In this document: one piece after another, positions 19,863-26,945 of the stretch | Layout of the letters: the number at the start of each line of letters is the position of its first letter | Numbering within the stretch: the first letter of the stretch is position 1 | NCBI RefSeq assembly: GCF_936928535.1 | Contig: NZ_CAKZHY010000124.1 | Span: 1 to 62,368 of the forward strand | Source of the DNA: an uncultured Bradyrhizobium sp. | Lineage (GTDB): Bacteria; Pseudomonadota; Alphaproteobacteria; Rhizobiales; Xanthobacteraceae | Reading direction: 5' to 3' | DNA: 62,368 nt | Program-made: the position numbers and the translations under genes | Notes under the pieces: model-generated | What the model was told of the DNA's origin: nothing | Database searches by the model: none | Seen by the model: the letters and a program-made list of their open reading frames with translations, nothing else

Positions 19863-20227
19863 TCGCCCCAAATACCATTTCGCCGGAGACGAACCTAACC
19901 CGCTTTGCTGCGGGGGTACCCTCCGGACCTCAAAGCTCCGAGCGGCCCACCACCGTCCCGGAGACGGTAACGATAACGCAACCCGAACACGGCGGAAATG
20001 GGGAGCCCACGACGTACGCACCGGCATGGTAAACAGGACGTTCGCAATTCTCCGTTGATCTACGGGGCGCGAGGGCCACGGCACCGGCTCGTCTGTGCCA
20101 GTCCCGCACAAGCTGTTGCGCCAAAAGCTCACTCCACCCCCGATATCGCTGGCTTCAGCGGAATTCTTTTGACTGTGCAAGGTCGCCCGCGTCTTCTCGC
20201 GTGCAGGGGCGGGATTGGAATTTAACG
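19863..20227. other. Intergenic region between rlpA and a run of small genes
   Basis: I see no gene in this 365-base stretch. It must hold the rlpA promoter and the promoter of the small plus-strand genes, but I could not identify convincing -35/-10 boxes. Confidence 0.5.
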
Positions 20228-20317
20228 ATGATCGAGACGGTTTCGGCACTGATGGGTCTGGTAAGCGCGGGGATTTTCCTGGCCCATGCGTTTGAAGGCT
20301 ACCGCACGAGGGCCTGA
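20228..20317 (+). CDS. 29-residue single-span membrane peptide
   Basis: The frame starts MIETVSALMGLVSAGIFLAH and ends FEGYRTRA: one hydrophobic helix with a short basic tail, a convincing membrane peptide. I recall close matches in other Bradyrhizobium genomes but cannot search. A weak gggattggaa site precedes the ATG. Function unknown. Confidence 0.6.
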   Translation: MIETVSALMGLVSAGIFLAHAFEGYRTRA

Positions 20318-20420
20318 AGGCACTCGCGCGCCCGACATTGCATCACCTCTTCACAGCGGCACGTTCGGACAATTTTAACAAATCCGGTCGAGCATCGAGG
20401 ACGAGAGCAGCAGGTGTCCC

Positions 20421-20519
20421 ATGCGCAAACATGACCTCGTATCCGATGGCTTTCTGGCATTGACCGCAGGCGGTCTGGTCCTGCTCTGCTCGAGCCTCGT
20501 GGCGCTGGCCTTCGGCTAA
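20421..20519 (+). CDS. 32-residue single-span membrane peptide
   Basis: The peptide begins MRKHDLVSDGFLALTAGG, then a strongly hydrophobic helix (LVLLCSSLVALAF) to the end: N-in, C-out topology with a charged head. No strong ribosome site. It follows another tiny membrane-peptide gene by about 100 bases. The composition argues for coding, but the short length leaves doubt. Confidence 0.5.
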   Translation: MRKHDLVSDGFLALTAGGLVLLCSSLVALAFG

Positions 20520-20662
20520 TCCTCCAACCACCCTTTCACATTTTCAGATCGCTGCGCCATTGCAGCATGCGGGATAACCCCGCTCGCTTTTAGTTGATTG
20601 AATTTTCGTGTTCGGCGCCTCGACCAAATTTCGAGAGGCCACCACCGAGCAAGGCGACGAAC

Positions 20663-20791
20663 ATGCTAGCCGAGAAATTCATGCTGGTTCTGGAATCGCT
20701 GATCCGCGGCAGCCGGAGCTACCCGGACGGAAGCCCACGGGTCATCAGCACCGCTGCGCACGTCCCGGTGACCCTGCCGAGCCGCAAATAG
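20663..20791 (+). CDS. 42-residue conserved-looking small protein
   Basis: The peptide has an amphipathic start (MLAEKFMLVLESLIR) and a proline-containing tail (YPDGSPRVISTAAHVPVTLP). I recall similar short proteins in rhizobia, unnamed. An aaggcga site lies about eight bases upstream. No function can be given. Confidence 0.6.
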   Translation: MLAEKFMLVLESLIRGSRSYPDGSPRVISTAAHVPVTLPSRK

Positions 20792-20810
20792 CCCGCCACG
20801 CGCTTGCCTC

Positions 20811-21122
20811 TCAGCGCAAGCCCAAGGGAGAGCTGCGATAGAGGCTGTCGCGCGCTTCACCCAGGCAGACGAAGCTGCCGTCAAACCCCTGGCCATACAG
20901 CTTCTGTGCCTTGCGGTAATAGACGCCCTTCCTGAAATCCAGCCACACCACCTTGTCGCCGGGGCAATGGCGCTGGGCTTGCTCCTCATAGCGAAATGGC
21001 GTCAGGGGCGTCGCCCTCACCTCTGCGGCCTTGCCGGCACCTATGATCACCGCGCTTGCAAGCGCGATCCTTCCGAGCTGTTGGCCAAAGCCGCTGCGCA
21101 GCACTGTCTGCCTCCCAAGCAT
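20811..21122 (-). CDS. Small exported protein of unknown function
   Basis: From the ATG at 21122 the 103-residue product has a basic start, a hydrophobic segment (GRIALASAVIIGAGKAAEV) that could be a signal peptide, and a mature part with two cysteines (HCPGDKVVWLDFRKGVYYRK and SFVCLGEA) that may form a disulfide in the periplasm. I do not recognise a named family. It is convergent with the small plus-strand gene ending at 20791. The upstream part of the open frame is not protein-like. Confidence 0.7.
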   Translation of the reverse strand: MLGRQTVLRSGFGQQLGRIALASAVIIGAGKAAEVRATPLTPFRYEEQAQRHCPGDKVVWLDFRKGVYYRKAQKLYGQGFDGSFVCLGEARDSLYRSSPLGLR

Positions 21123-21252
21123 CGCCGCCGTCAATCCGGAACGATAGCATGAGACGACGCGGGCTCCAGAAGGCGAAGCGGCGCGACGTCTTCCTCCGGC
21201 CATCGTGGCGGGGTACATGGAAACCAGCGTCACTTCCATCATCGGACCTTGC

Positions 21253-21834
21253 ATGTCGGTAGAGCCTGAAACGACGACCGGCCCCCGCCCGCCCTCGCCG
21301 CGCCTCGGCCTGTTGCCGATGATCATCTTCGGGTCGCGCTGGCTGCAACTGCCGCTCTATCTCGGGCTGATCGTGGCGCAATGCGTCTACATCGTGCTGT
21401 TCCTGAAGGAGCTCTGGCACCTCGCATCGCATGCGCTCGATCTCACCGAGCAGGAGATCATGATGAGCGTGCTGGCCCTGATCGACGTCGTGATGATCTC
21501 CAACCTGCTGGTGATGGTGATCGTCGGCGGCTACGAGACTTTCGTCTCCCGCCTCGACCTCCAGGGCCATCCCGACGAGCCGGAATGGCTCGGCCACGTC
21601 AACGCCAGCGTGCTCAAGATCAAGCTCGCGATGGCGATCATCGGCATCTCCTCGATCGCGCTGCTGCGCACCTTCATTGAGGCGGGCAACCTCGGCTCGA
21701 GCCGCGCCAGCCTCACCGAGAATGGCGTGATGTGGCAGGTGCTGATCCACATCACCTTCGTCGCCTCGGCGATCGGGATCGCCTTCGTCGACAGGTTCAG
21801 CGATACGTCCACGCGCAAGCACCAGGAGGAGTGA
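21253..21834 (+). CDS. UPF0114 (YqhA/TIGR00645) integral membrane protein
   Basis: The 193-residue protein has the family pattern of four membrane helices: one in SRWLQLPLYLGLIVAQCVYI, one in LALIDVVMISNLLVMVIVGG, one in KIKLAMAIIGISSIALL, and a last in LIHITFVASAIGIAFV. The segment GGYETFVSRLDLQGHPDEPE is characteristic. The family function is not established. Start at 21253 rather than 21217 is a judgement; neither has a strong ribosome site and conserved sequence begins near PRLGLLPM. Confidence 0.85.
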   Translation: MSVEPETTTGPRPPSPRLGLLPMIIFGSRWLQLPLYLGLIVAQCVYIVLFLKELWHLASHALDLTEQEIMMSVLALIDVVMISNLLVMVIVGGYETFVSRLDLQGHPDEPEWLGHVNASVLKIKLAMAIIGISSIALLRTFIEAGNLGSSRASLTENGVMWQVLIHITFVASAIGIAFVDRFSDTSTRKHQEE

Positions 21835-21848
21835 CGCGGCGATCGGTA

Positions 21849-22166
21849 TCAAGCCTGGCGCGATGTGGCTTCGAGCTGCGCCAGCGCCTGGTGCAGGCAC
21901 TCCTGAATCTTCTGCGCGACCTGCTCGCGCGAAATGCCCTTCGCGGCGAGATCGCTCGTGACCTGGTTCAGGGTCTCGTCCATCGTCAGACTGTCGGTCA
22001 CCAGCTTCGTCGCGTAGCCCGCGGCGGCATCGCCGCTGAGCCCCAGCTCGCCGGCGGCCCACAGTCCGAGCAGCTTGTTCGACCGGGCCGCGGCCTTGAA
22101 CATGAGCTCTTCGTCATGGGCGAATTTGGCCTCGAAACCCTGCTCGCGCTTGTCGAACGTGGTCAT
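21849..22166 (-). CDS. ATPase inhibitor subunit zeta (DUF1476)
   Basis: The 105-residue protein is typical DUF1476: MTTFDKREQGFEAKFAHDEE at the start, NKLLGLWAAGELGLSG in the middle and a helical C-terminus. The family was shown in Paracoccus denitrificans to be the zeta subunit that binds the F1-ATPase and blocks ATP hydrolysis through its N-terminal region. It would conserve ATP when the proton gradient collapses, which fits the energy-stress theme of the following region. The ATG at 22166 begins the conserved sequence; nine residues upstream are an over-extension. Confidence 0.92.
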   Translation of the reverse strand: MTTFDKREQGFEAKFAHDEELMFKAAARSNKLLGLWAAGELGLSGDAAAGYATKLVTDSLTMDETLNQVTSDLAAKGISREQVAQKIQECLHQALAQLEATSRQA

Positions 22167-22246
22167 GGGCAGCTCCATTTGCACCATAACCAAATCTTCC
22201 GACTGAAGACGGGCGCCGTCAAGCTGCCGCGAGGAGCTCAGGGCCC

Positions 22247-22438
22247 TCAGGCCTTTGCTGCGGCCGCCTCGCGTGCCAGCCGCTCGGCCTTTAGCCGCTC
22301 GCGATTGGCGTAAAACGCCTTCTGCGCCTCCTCATGGTCGCGCATGGCCTTCTCGGCCTCGATCCGGCGAGCCGCATCGCGCGCCTGGCGCTGTTCGGGT
22401 GTCAGGGGTTTGCGTCGGAAGGAAAGGTCTTCAGTCAT
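22247..22438 (-). CDS. Small charged helical protein
   Basis: The 62- or 63-residue product from the ATG at 22438 is almost wholly charged helix: KPLTPEQRQARDAARRIEAE and FYANRERLKAERLAREAAA. It looks like a soluble coiled coil and I recall similar short proteins in rhizobia, without function. It follows 80 bases upstream of the zeta-subunit gene on the same strand. Confidence 0.7.
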   Translation of the reverse strand: MTEDLSFRRKPLTPEQRQARDAARRIEAEKAMRDHEEAQKAFYANRERLKAERLAREAAAAKA

Positions 22439-22653
22439 GGCAAGACAACGCGCCGGTGACGGGAAGGTTCCACCTCGCGCCTGCCTGCCGGCCAGTCTGC
22501 CCCAACGCATCGAAAACAACCCCATGCACAGTAGCGCGGCCCTGTCGAATCAAGGCGTTACGCCTCGTCTCGCAAAATCGTTTGACGCGTCGGGCAAAAC
22601 AGTGACAAAATGCGATTATTCCGAATTGACCGCCGAGCCCGTTGCGGCGTGGG

Positions 22654-23124
22654 TCACCTCAGCGAGATCGTGATCTGGCTGATATTGGCCGCAAGCTCGA
22701 GCCCTGCTTTCGGGCCTTGCAGGATCATGGTGACGCCCTTCTCGTTGCGGAGGTGAACGCCGTTGACGCCGCCGACGAGTGCAAAACCGCCGCCGACGGA
22801 GCTGTAGGTGCCGGCGAAGTCGCTGACGTCACGGATGTCAGAAGCCCAGCCATCGAGGCGTCCGACCGTGATGCCAGCCGTGATGCCGAAGCTCAGGCCG
22901 GTGATCCTGAAGGGGTAGGTCTTGCCGCGATAGATCAGCACGCCGCGGCCGGCGCCGCCGCCGAGCAGCAGGCCGGCCTTGACGATCCTGGCCCGGACCT
23001 GGCCAGCGGCCTGCGCGAAGGATGGGCTCGCCGGCGCCGCCAACGCGATCGCAAGCAGGAGAACCGCAATCAGACGGAAGGCAAAACGGCGAGCGGCGGT
23101 ACGCCATTCAGGGTTTTGCGGCAT
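22654..23124 (-). CDS. Glycine-rich exported protein (paralogue of the gene at 32075)
   Basis: The 156-residue product has a signal peptide (about residues 10-38, cleavage after PSFAQ) and a glycine-rich mature part: KAGLLLGGGAGRGVLIYRGK, TYPFRITGLSFG and LRNEKGVTMILQGPKAG. The same block order occurs in the protein encoded at 32075-32509, so the two are paralogues. The pattern recalls the SYLF/DUF1134-type exported proteins; that assignment is tentative. Its start lies inside the end of the DUF2950 gene (17-base overlap), making it the third gene of the DUF3300-DUF2950 operon. Confidence 0.8.
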   Translation of the reverse strand: MPQNPEWRTAARRFAFRLIAVLLLAIALAAPASPSFAQAAGQVRARIVKAGLLLGGGAGRGVLIYRGKTYPFRITGLSFGITAGITVGRLDGWASDIRDVSDFAGTYSSVGGGFALVGGVNGVHLRNEKGVTMILQGPKAGLELAANISQITISLR

Positions 23125-24025
23125 CGATCTTCTTCCAGGTCTCATCAGGATCGAACAGCGTGGTGCGCTCGGCGATGAACTCGGTGCGCTTGCCGAGATC
23201 CTTCTGGTAGACGGTGCCGGCATGATTGACGAGGAAGGTCATCACGCCGGAATTGCCGTATTCGGCCGGCCAGGCGATCAGCCCGAAGCCGCCGATCATC
23301 TTGCCTTTGACGACGTAGTTGAGCGTGCCGCCAGGCGCATCGCGCCCCTGCCCCTTGAGGATGTGGAAGTAGTAGCCGTGATAAGGCGTGGGTCCGACGT
23401 CGCCGGCACGATAGCCCTCCTTCGAGGCCTCGGCCGCCAGCGCGCCGAGCGGGCTCGGATCGCTGTCGTCGCGCCAGAACAGACCGTCCTTCTTGCCGGG
23501 CGACGAGACGAAGTGCTGGGCATAGACGCCGACGCCTTCGCCGCGGTCCTTGTCGGCATATTCGTTCTGCGCATCGACATAGGCGAGCGCGGTCTGGATC
23601 GCGTCGAGCTCGTTGCGGCCGATGCGCCGGCGAAGCACTTCGATGCGGCCCTCATTCGTATCGAACTCCCAGCCTGCCCTGGTGTTGACCAGCGGAATCG
23701 GGAACGGGAAATCGTCCGGTCCCAGCATCAAGGTCGCGGTCTTGTTGCCCTCCGCCTTGATGCCATGCTTGGTGTCGTACATCGACGAGAAGCGCGCGCG
23801 GATGTCCTTGTCGGCGACCTCGTCGCCTGACGAGACGATGTCGTCGGCAGCCCTGCCAAGCACCTTCAGTATATCTTTCGGGCCAGCCTTGACGGCCGCG
23901 GCGAGTGCTGCGGCCGCATCCTCCGGGGATTTGTACGACTCCTGCGCCAGTGAGGGCGTGGCGAACAGAGCGAGTGCGATCACGCCGGGCCGGATCGCAC
24001 GATGGAACGATGTCACGCCGCTCAT
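23108..24025 (-). CDS. DUF2950 family exported protein
   Basis: The 305-residue protein has a signal peptide ending near SLAQE and the DUF2950 features GWEFDTNEGRIEVLRRRIG, ELDAIQTALAYVDAQNEYA and PYHGYYFHILKGQG. It is predicted periplasmic; its role is unknown, but DUF2950 and DUF3300 genes are regularly neighbours. It overlaps the DUF3300 stop by ATGA, so the pair is translationally coupled. Confidence 0.9.
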   Translation of the reverse strand: MSGVTSFHRAIRPGVIALALFATPSLAQESYKSPEDAAAALAAAVKAGPKDILKVLGRAADDIVSSGDEVADKDIRARFSSMYDTKHGIKAEGNKTATLMLGPDDFPFPIPLVNTRAGWEFDTNEGRIEVLRRRIGRNELDAIQTALAYVDAQNEYADKDRGEGVGVYAQHFVSSPGKKDGLFWRDDSDPSPLGALAAEASKEGYRAGDVGPTPYHGYYFHILKGQGRDAPGGTLNYVVKGKMIGGFGLIAWPAEYGNSGVMTFLVNHAGTVYQKDLGKRTEFIAERTTLFDPDETWKKIDAAKP

Positions 24026-25734
24026 GGCACCACCTCCGCAGGGATCTTCGCGCCGCCGGCGAGCCAGTCGCGGTAGGTGCGGAATGTCAGCCCGAGCTTT
24101 TCGTAATAGACGCGCAGATAACCGTCGCTGCCGCGGGTCACCGCGTCGGGCATCACCTGCTCGACCTCCTGCGCCATCACGCCGACATAGGCCTTGTCGC
24201 TGCCGAGATAGCTGAAGCGGTAATAGCCGAGCCCGCTCGCGAGATGGCCGAGCAGGACGATGTCGTGCTTCAGCGCGATATCGGACCGCCGGCCACCACC
24301 GCCGCCTCCGCGGCCTCCTCCGCCGCCGCCCCCTCCACGCGCGGCCATTCCACCGCCACCGCCGCGCCCGGCCATGCTCGGTCCGCCGCCGCCACCGCGC
24401 GGCATGCTCGCCATGCTCGCGCTTCCGCGTGCGGATGCCGCGGCGGCCGAGCGGCCGGACGAGACGTTCATGGCGCCGCCGCGATTGCCGCCGCCACCGC
24501 GGTTGGAAGCGGCTCCGCCGCCGGCACGATTAGCTGCCTTCGCGCGGTCGCCGCCGCCCTTGTTGCCGCCCTTGGCACGATCACCGGCGCCGGCACGATC
24601 ACCGCCGCCAGGCCGATCGCGTGTCCCCGCGCTCGCACGATCGCCTGCACCGGCACGATCTCCACGGTTGCCGGCACCGCCGCGATCACCAGGGCCGCCA
24701 CGATCGCCTGCACGGTCACCGGCACGATCACCCGCTCGATCTCCTGCACGATCACCCGCGCGACCCTGGTCCGGACGCAGCACCTGGTTGCCGTCGCGGC
24801 CGCGGAAATCCATGCGGTCCGACGCGCCCGCCCTGATATTGTTGTTTCCGAAGCGCTGCTGGACGTTGGCGTTGTTGTAGCGCACGCCGCCACGATGCGC
24901 CGGATTGTGCTGCCAGCCACCGCCGTTGATGTTGGTGGTGCGATGATTGACGTAGACGTTGCGGTTACCCCAATTGCAGCCGCCGCCCCAGTAATTGCCC
25001 CAGCGCCCGATCGCCCATGCGGTACCGAAGGCGAGGCCGGCTGCGACCACGCCTGCGCCGATATAGGACGGGTAGCCCCAGTAATAAGGCGGATATTCCG
25101 TATAAGGCCAGGTGCCGTAGACCGTCGCCGGATCGTAATATGGCACGTACATCTCCGCAGTATTGGCCTGCTGAATGACGACGACGTGCTTGCCTTCCTG
25201 GGACTGGACGCTGACCTTCTGCTGCTTGGTGGTGACGAGCTTTTTGTTGTCATAGGCCTTGTTGCGCAAGCGCTGGATTGCGTCCATCACGTCGGGCTGC
25301 TGGGCGAGAAAGGCGTCGCCGAGCTTCTGGGTCCATTCGAGTTGGTCGCTCATCATGGTCAGAACAGAAGCCGTGCTGGCCAACGCCTTGATGCTGTCGT
25401 CCCAGGCCTGCTTCTCGACTTCGGTCTTCAGCGCATCGCCCTTGAGGCTCTTGCGCTCCTTCAGCCAACGATCGGCCTGCACCACTTCGAGCGGATAGGT
25501 CGAGGCTGCCAGCACATTGGCAAGGAGCTCGTCGGGATAGAGCGCGATCGGCGCGACCAACGCCTCAAGCTGCTCCGGTTTCAGCAGCTCGGCGGCGGGG
25601 GCTGGCGGGGCTGCGGGCTGCGCCTGCGTGGCTGGGGCAGCCGGAGCCGCCGGCGTCGTGGCCTGAGCCATTGCAGCGGCCGGGACCGCCACCATCAGCG
25701 CAAGCGTCATCAGGATCTTGCCGCAACGAGACAT
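24022..25734 (-). CDS. DUF3300 exported protein with Gly/Arg repeats and a C-terminal S74-like domain
   Basis: The 570-residue product has a signal peptide, an Ala/Pro linker, then the DUF3300 core (LEALVAPIALYPDELLANVL) to about residue 200 with a hydrophobic hairpin after it. A long low-complexity segment follows, with GDRA tandem repeats and RGG-like glycine runs. The last 90 residues (RRSDIALKHDIVLLGHLASG, YVGVMAQEVEQVMPDAV) match the peptidase S74 intramolecular-chaperone pattern of phage tail spikes. The ATG at 25734 has ggagg six bases upstream and an FNR/FixK box 58 bases upstream. It is probably envelope-located; function unknown. Confidence 0.9.
   Translation of the reverse strand: MSRCGKILMTLALMVAVPAAAMAQATTPAAPAAPATQAQPAAPPAPAAELLKPEQLEALVAPIALYPDELLANVLAASTYPLEVVQADRWLKERKSLKGDALKTEVEKQAWDDSIKALASTASVLTMMSDQLEWTQKLGDAFLAQQPDVMDAIQRLRNKAYDNKKLVTTKQQKVSVQSQEGKHVVVIQQANTAEMYVPYYDPATVYGTWPYTEYPPYYWGYPSYIGAGVVAAGLAFGTAWAIGRWGNYWGGGCNWGNRNVYVNHRTTNINGGGWQHNPAHRGGVRYNNANVQQRFGNNNIRAGASDRMDFRGRDGNQVLRPDQGRAGDRAGDRAGDRAGDRAGDRGGPGDRGGAGNRGDRAGAGDRASAGTRDRPGGGDRAGAGDRAKGGNKGGGDRAKAANRAGGGAASNRGGGGNRGGAMNVSSGRSAAAASARGSASMASMPRGGGGGPSMAGRGGGGGMAARGGGGGGGGRGGGGGGRRSDIALKHDIVLLGHLASGLGYYRFSYLGSDKAYVGVMAQEVEQVMPDAVTRGSDGYLRVYYEKLGLTFRTYRDWLAGGAKIPAEVVP
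24701..24760. repeat. 12-bp tandem repeat coding for GDRA units
   Basis: Five consecutive 12-base units of the form cgatcNcctgca-like sequence encode AGDR/GDRA in the DUF3300 protein. The units differ at third positions, so they are old or selected at protein level, and slippage could still change the copy number. Confidence 0.7.
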
Positions 25735-25791
25735 CACGACCTCCACAGAGCTTTCCGTGCGTGACCATCGGGGCCGGGGCATCGGCGTTTG

Positions 25792-25805
25792 TTGATCGAG
25801 ATCAA
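25792..25805. promoter_or_regulatory. FNR/FixK-type box upstream of the DUF3300 operon
   Basis: ttgatcgagatcaa is a perfect TTGAT-N4-ATCAA palindrome 58 bases before the DUF3300 start, a spacing that allows a class II activator position. Confidence 0.72.
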
Positions 25806-25840
25806 CGAAACGGCTCCTCCCGCTGCTGCGAGGCGACAGA

Positions 25841-26833
25841 TCACTCGATCAGTTCCGCCTCCATCAGAAGGCGACTCGGCACGGAGAGTCCGAGTGCATT
25901 GGCGGCCTTCATGTTGATGACCAGATCGAACTTGGTGGCGAATTGCACGGGGAGCGCCCGAATTTCGGCGCCGCGCAGAATGCGGTCAACATAGCTGGCA
26001 CCGTCGCGAAACTGCTGGGTGAGATCGGCGCCATAGGACATCAGGCCGCCATTCACGGCGTAGAAGCGGACGGCGTAGATGGCCGGCACGCGGCGCTGCG
26101 CCAGCAACGGAATCGCGATCCCGCTCTGCGCCGCGAAAAATCCGCCGTCCGGCAAGACCACAATGCCGCTCCCGATACGTGCGACTGCATCGATCGCCGC
26201 GATGATCTCCGCGCCGCTGCGGACACTGGCACCCGTCACCTTGATGCCCAGACGATTTTCCATCTGGCGCGCGGCCTGAAGGTAATACGGCGCGTATGGC
26301 GCCGATTCCGGATTGAACAGGACGGCGGCGTGACTCAAGTCGGGCACCATATCCTTCAGCAGGCTGAGCCACTTCCCGCTCATCGAATGCTCGTAAAGCG
26401 AAAAGCCGGTGAGATTGCCGTCCGGCCGCGCCAGATTGGCGACGAGCCCCGTCCCGACCGGATCCGAAAGCCCGACGAAAACGATTGGAATTCTCTGGGT
26501 GGCATCGCGTAGCGCCCGGGTCGCCCCTGTACTGGTCGCAAACAGCACATCCGGTCCGGCGGCGACGAGCTCGAGCGCTTCCAATTGCTGCCGCGCCGGA
26601 TTGGGACCCGGCCAGCGCACCTCGAGCCGGTAGTTCTGGTTGGCGACCCAGCCGAGATCGGCGAGCCCCTGCTGAAAAGCATCGACACGCATCTGTGCAC
26701 CGGGATCGCCGGCAACATTGCCGGTGAGGACGCCGACCGACGGCATCCTGTCCTGGATCCCGTCTTGGGCTCTTGCAAGGACCGGAAACGCAGCCGCTGC
26801 GCCGACCAGCGAGAGGAATTCGCGGCGTCTCAT
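25841..26833 (-). CDS. ABC-type substrate-binding protein (PF04392/TrpX-like)
   Basis: The 330-residue protein starts with an RR-containing signal (MRRREFLSLVGAAAAF) and then shows the ABC_sub_bind pattern: SVGVLTGN, GWVANQNYRLEVRWPG, PIVFVGLSDPVGTGLVANLA and the late KAANALGLSVP. Such proteins bind small ligands in the periplasm. No permease or ATPase gene is nearby, so it may serve an unlinked transporter or the adjacent histidine kinase, whose sensor has the same fold. The ATG at 26833 was chosen because it begins the signal; five upstream residues are dispensable. An FNR/FixK box lies 88 bases upstream. Confidence 0.87.
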   Translation of the reverse strand: MRRREFLSLVGAAAAFPVLARAQDGIQDRMPSVGVLTGNVAGDPGAQMRVDAFQQGLADLGWVANQNYRLEVRWPGPNPARQQLEALELVAAGPDVLFATSTGATRALRDATQRIPIVFVGLSDPVGTGLVANLARPDGNLTGFSLYEHSMSGKWLSLLKDMVPDLSHAAVLFNPESAPYAPYYLQAARQMENRLGIKVTGASVRSGAEIIAAIDAVARIGSGIVVLPDGGFFAAQSGIAIPLLAQRRVPAIYAVRFYAVNGGLMSYGADLTQQFRDGASYVDRILRGAEIRALPVQFATKFDLVINMKAANALGLSVPSRLLMEAELIE

Positions 26834-26920
26834 CGTACCCCACCACACTTCGGATGGGCGTCTCCACCCATCTGATTATGACGCACCGCGGAAGGAAACG
26901 GCTCTCGCCAGCCGGAAGTC

Positions 26921-26934
26921 TTGATCGAGATCAA
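26921..26934. promoter_or_regulatory. FNR/FixK-type box upstream of the substrate-binding protein gene
   Basis: ttgatcgagatcaa has the same 14 bases as the DUF3300 box. It lies between the kinase stop at 26946 and the start at 26833, showing that the binding-protein gene has its own regulated promoter. Confidence 0.7.
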
Positions 26935-26945
26935 GATACCGCTGA

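Noticed and set aside
23905..25764. A 619-codon plus-strand frame opposite DUF2950/DUF3300
   Set aside because: It is the antisense of glycine/arginine-rich coding DNA, giving Ala/Thr/His runs with no domain.
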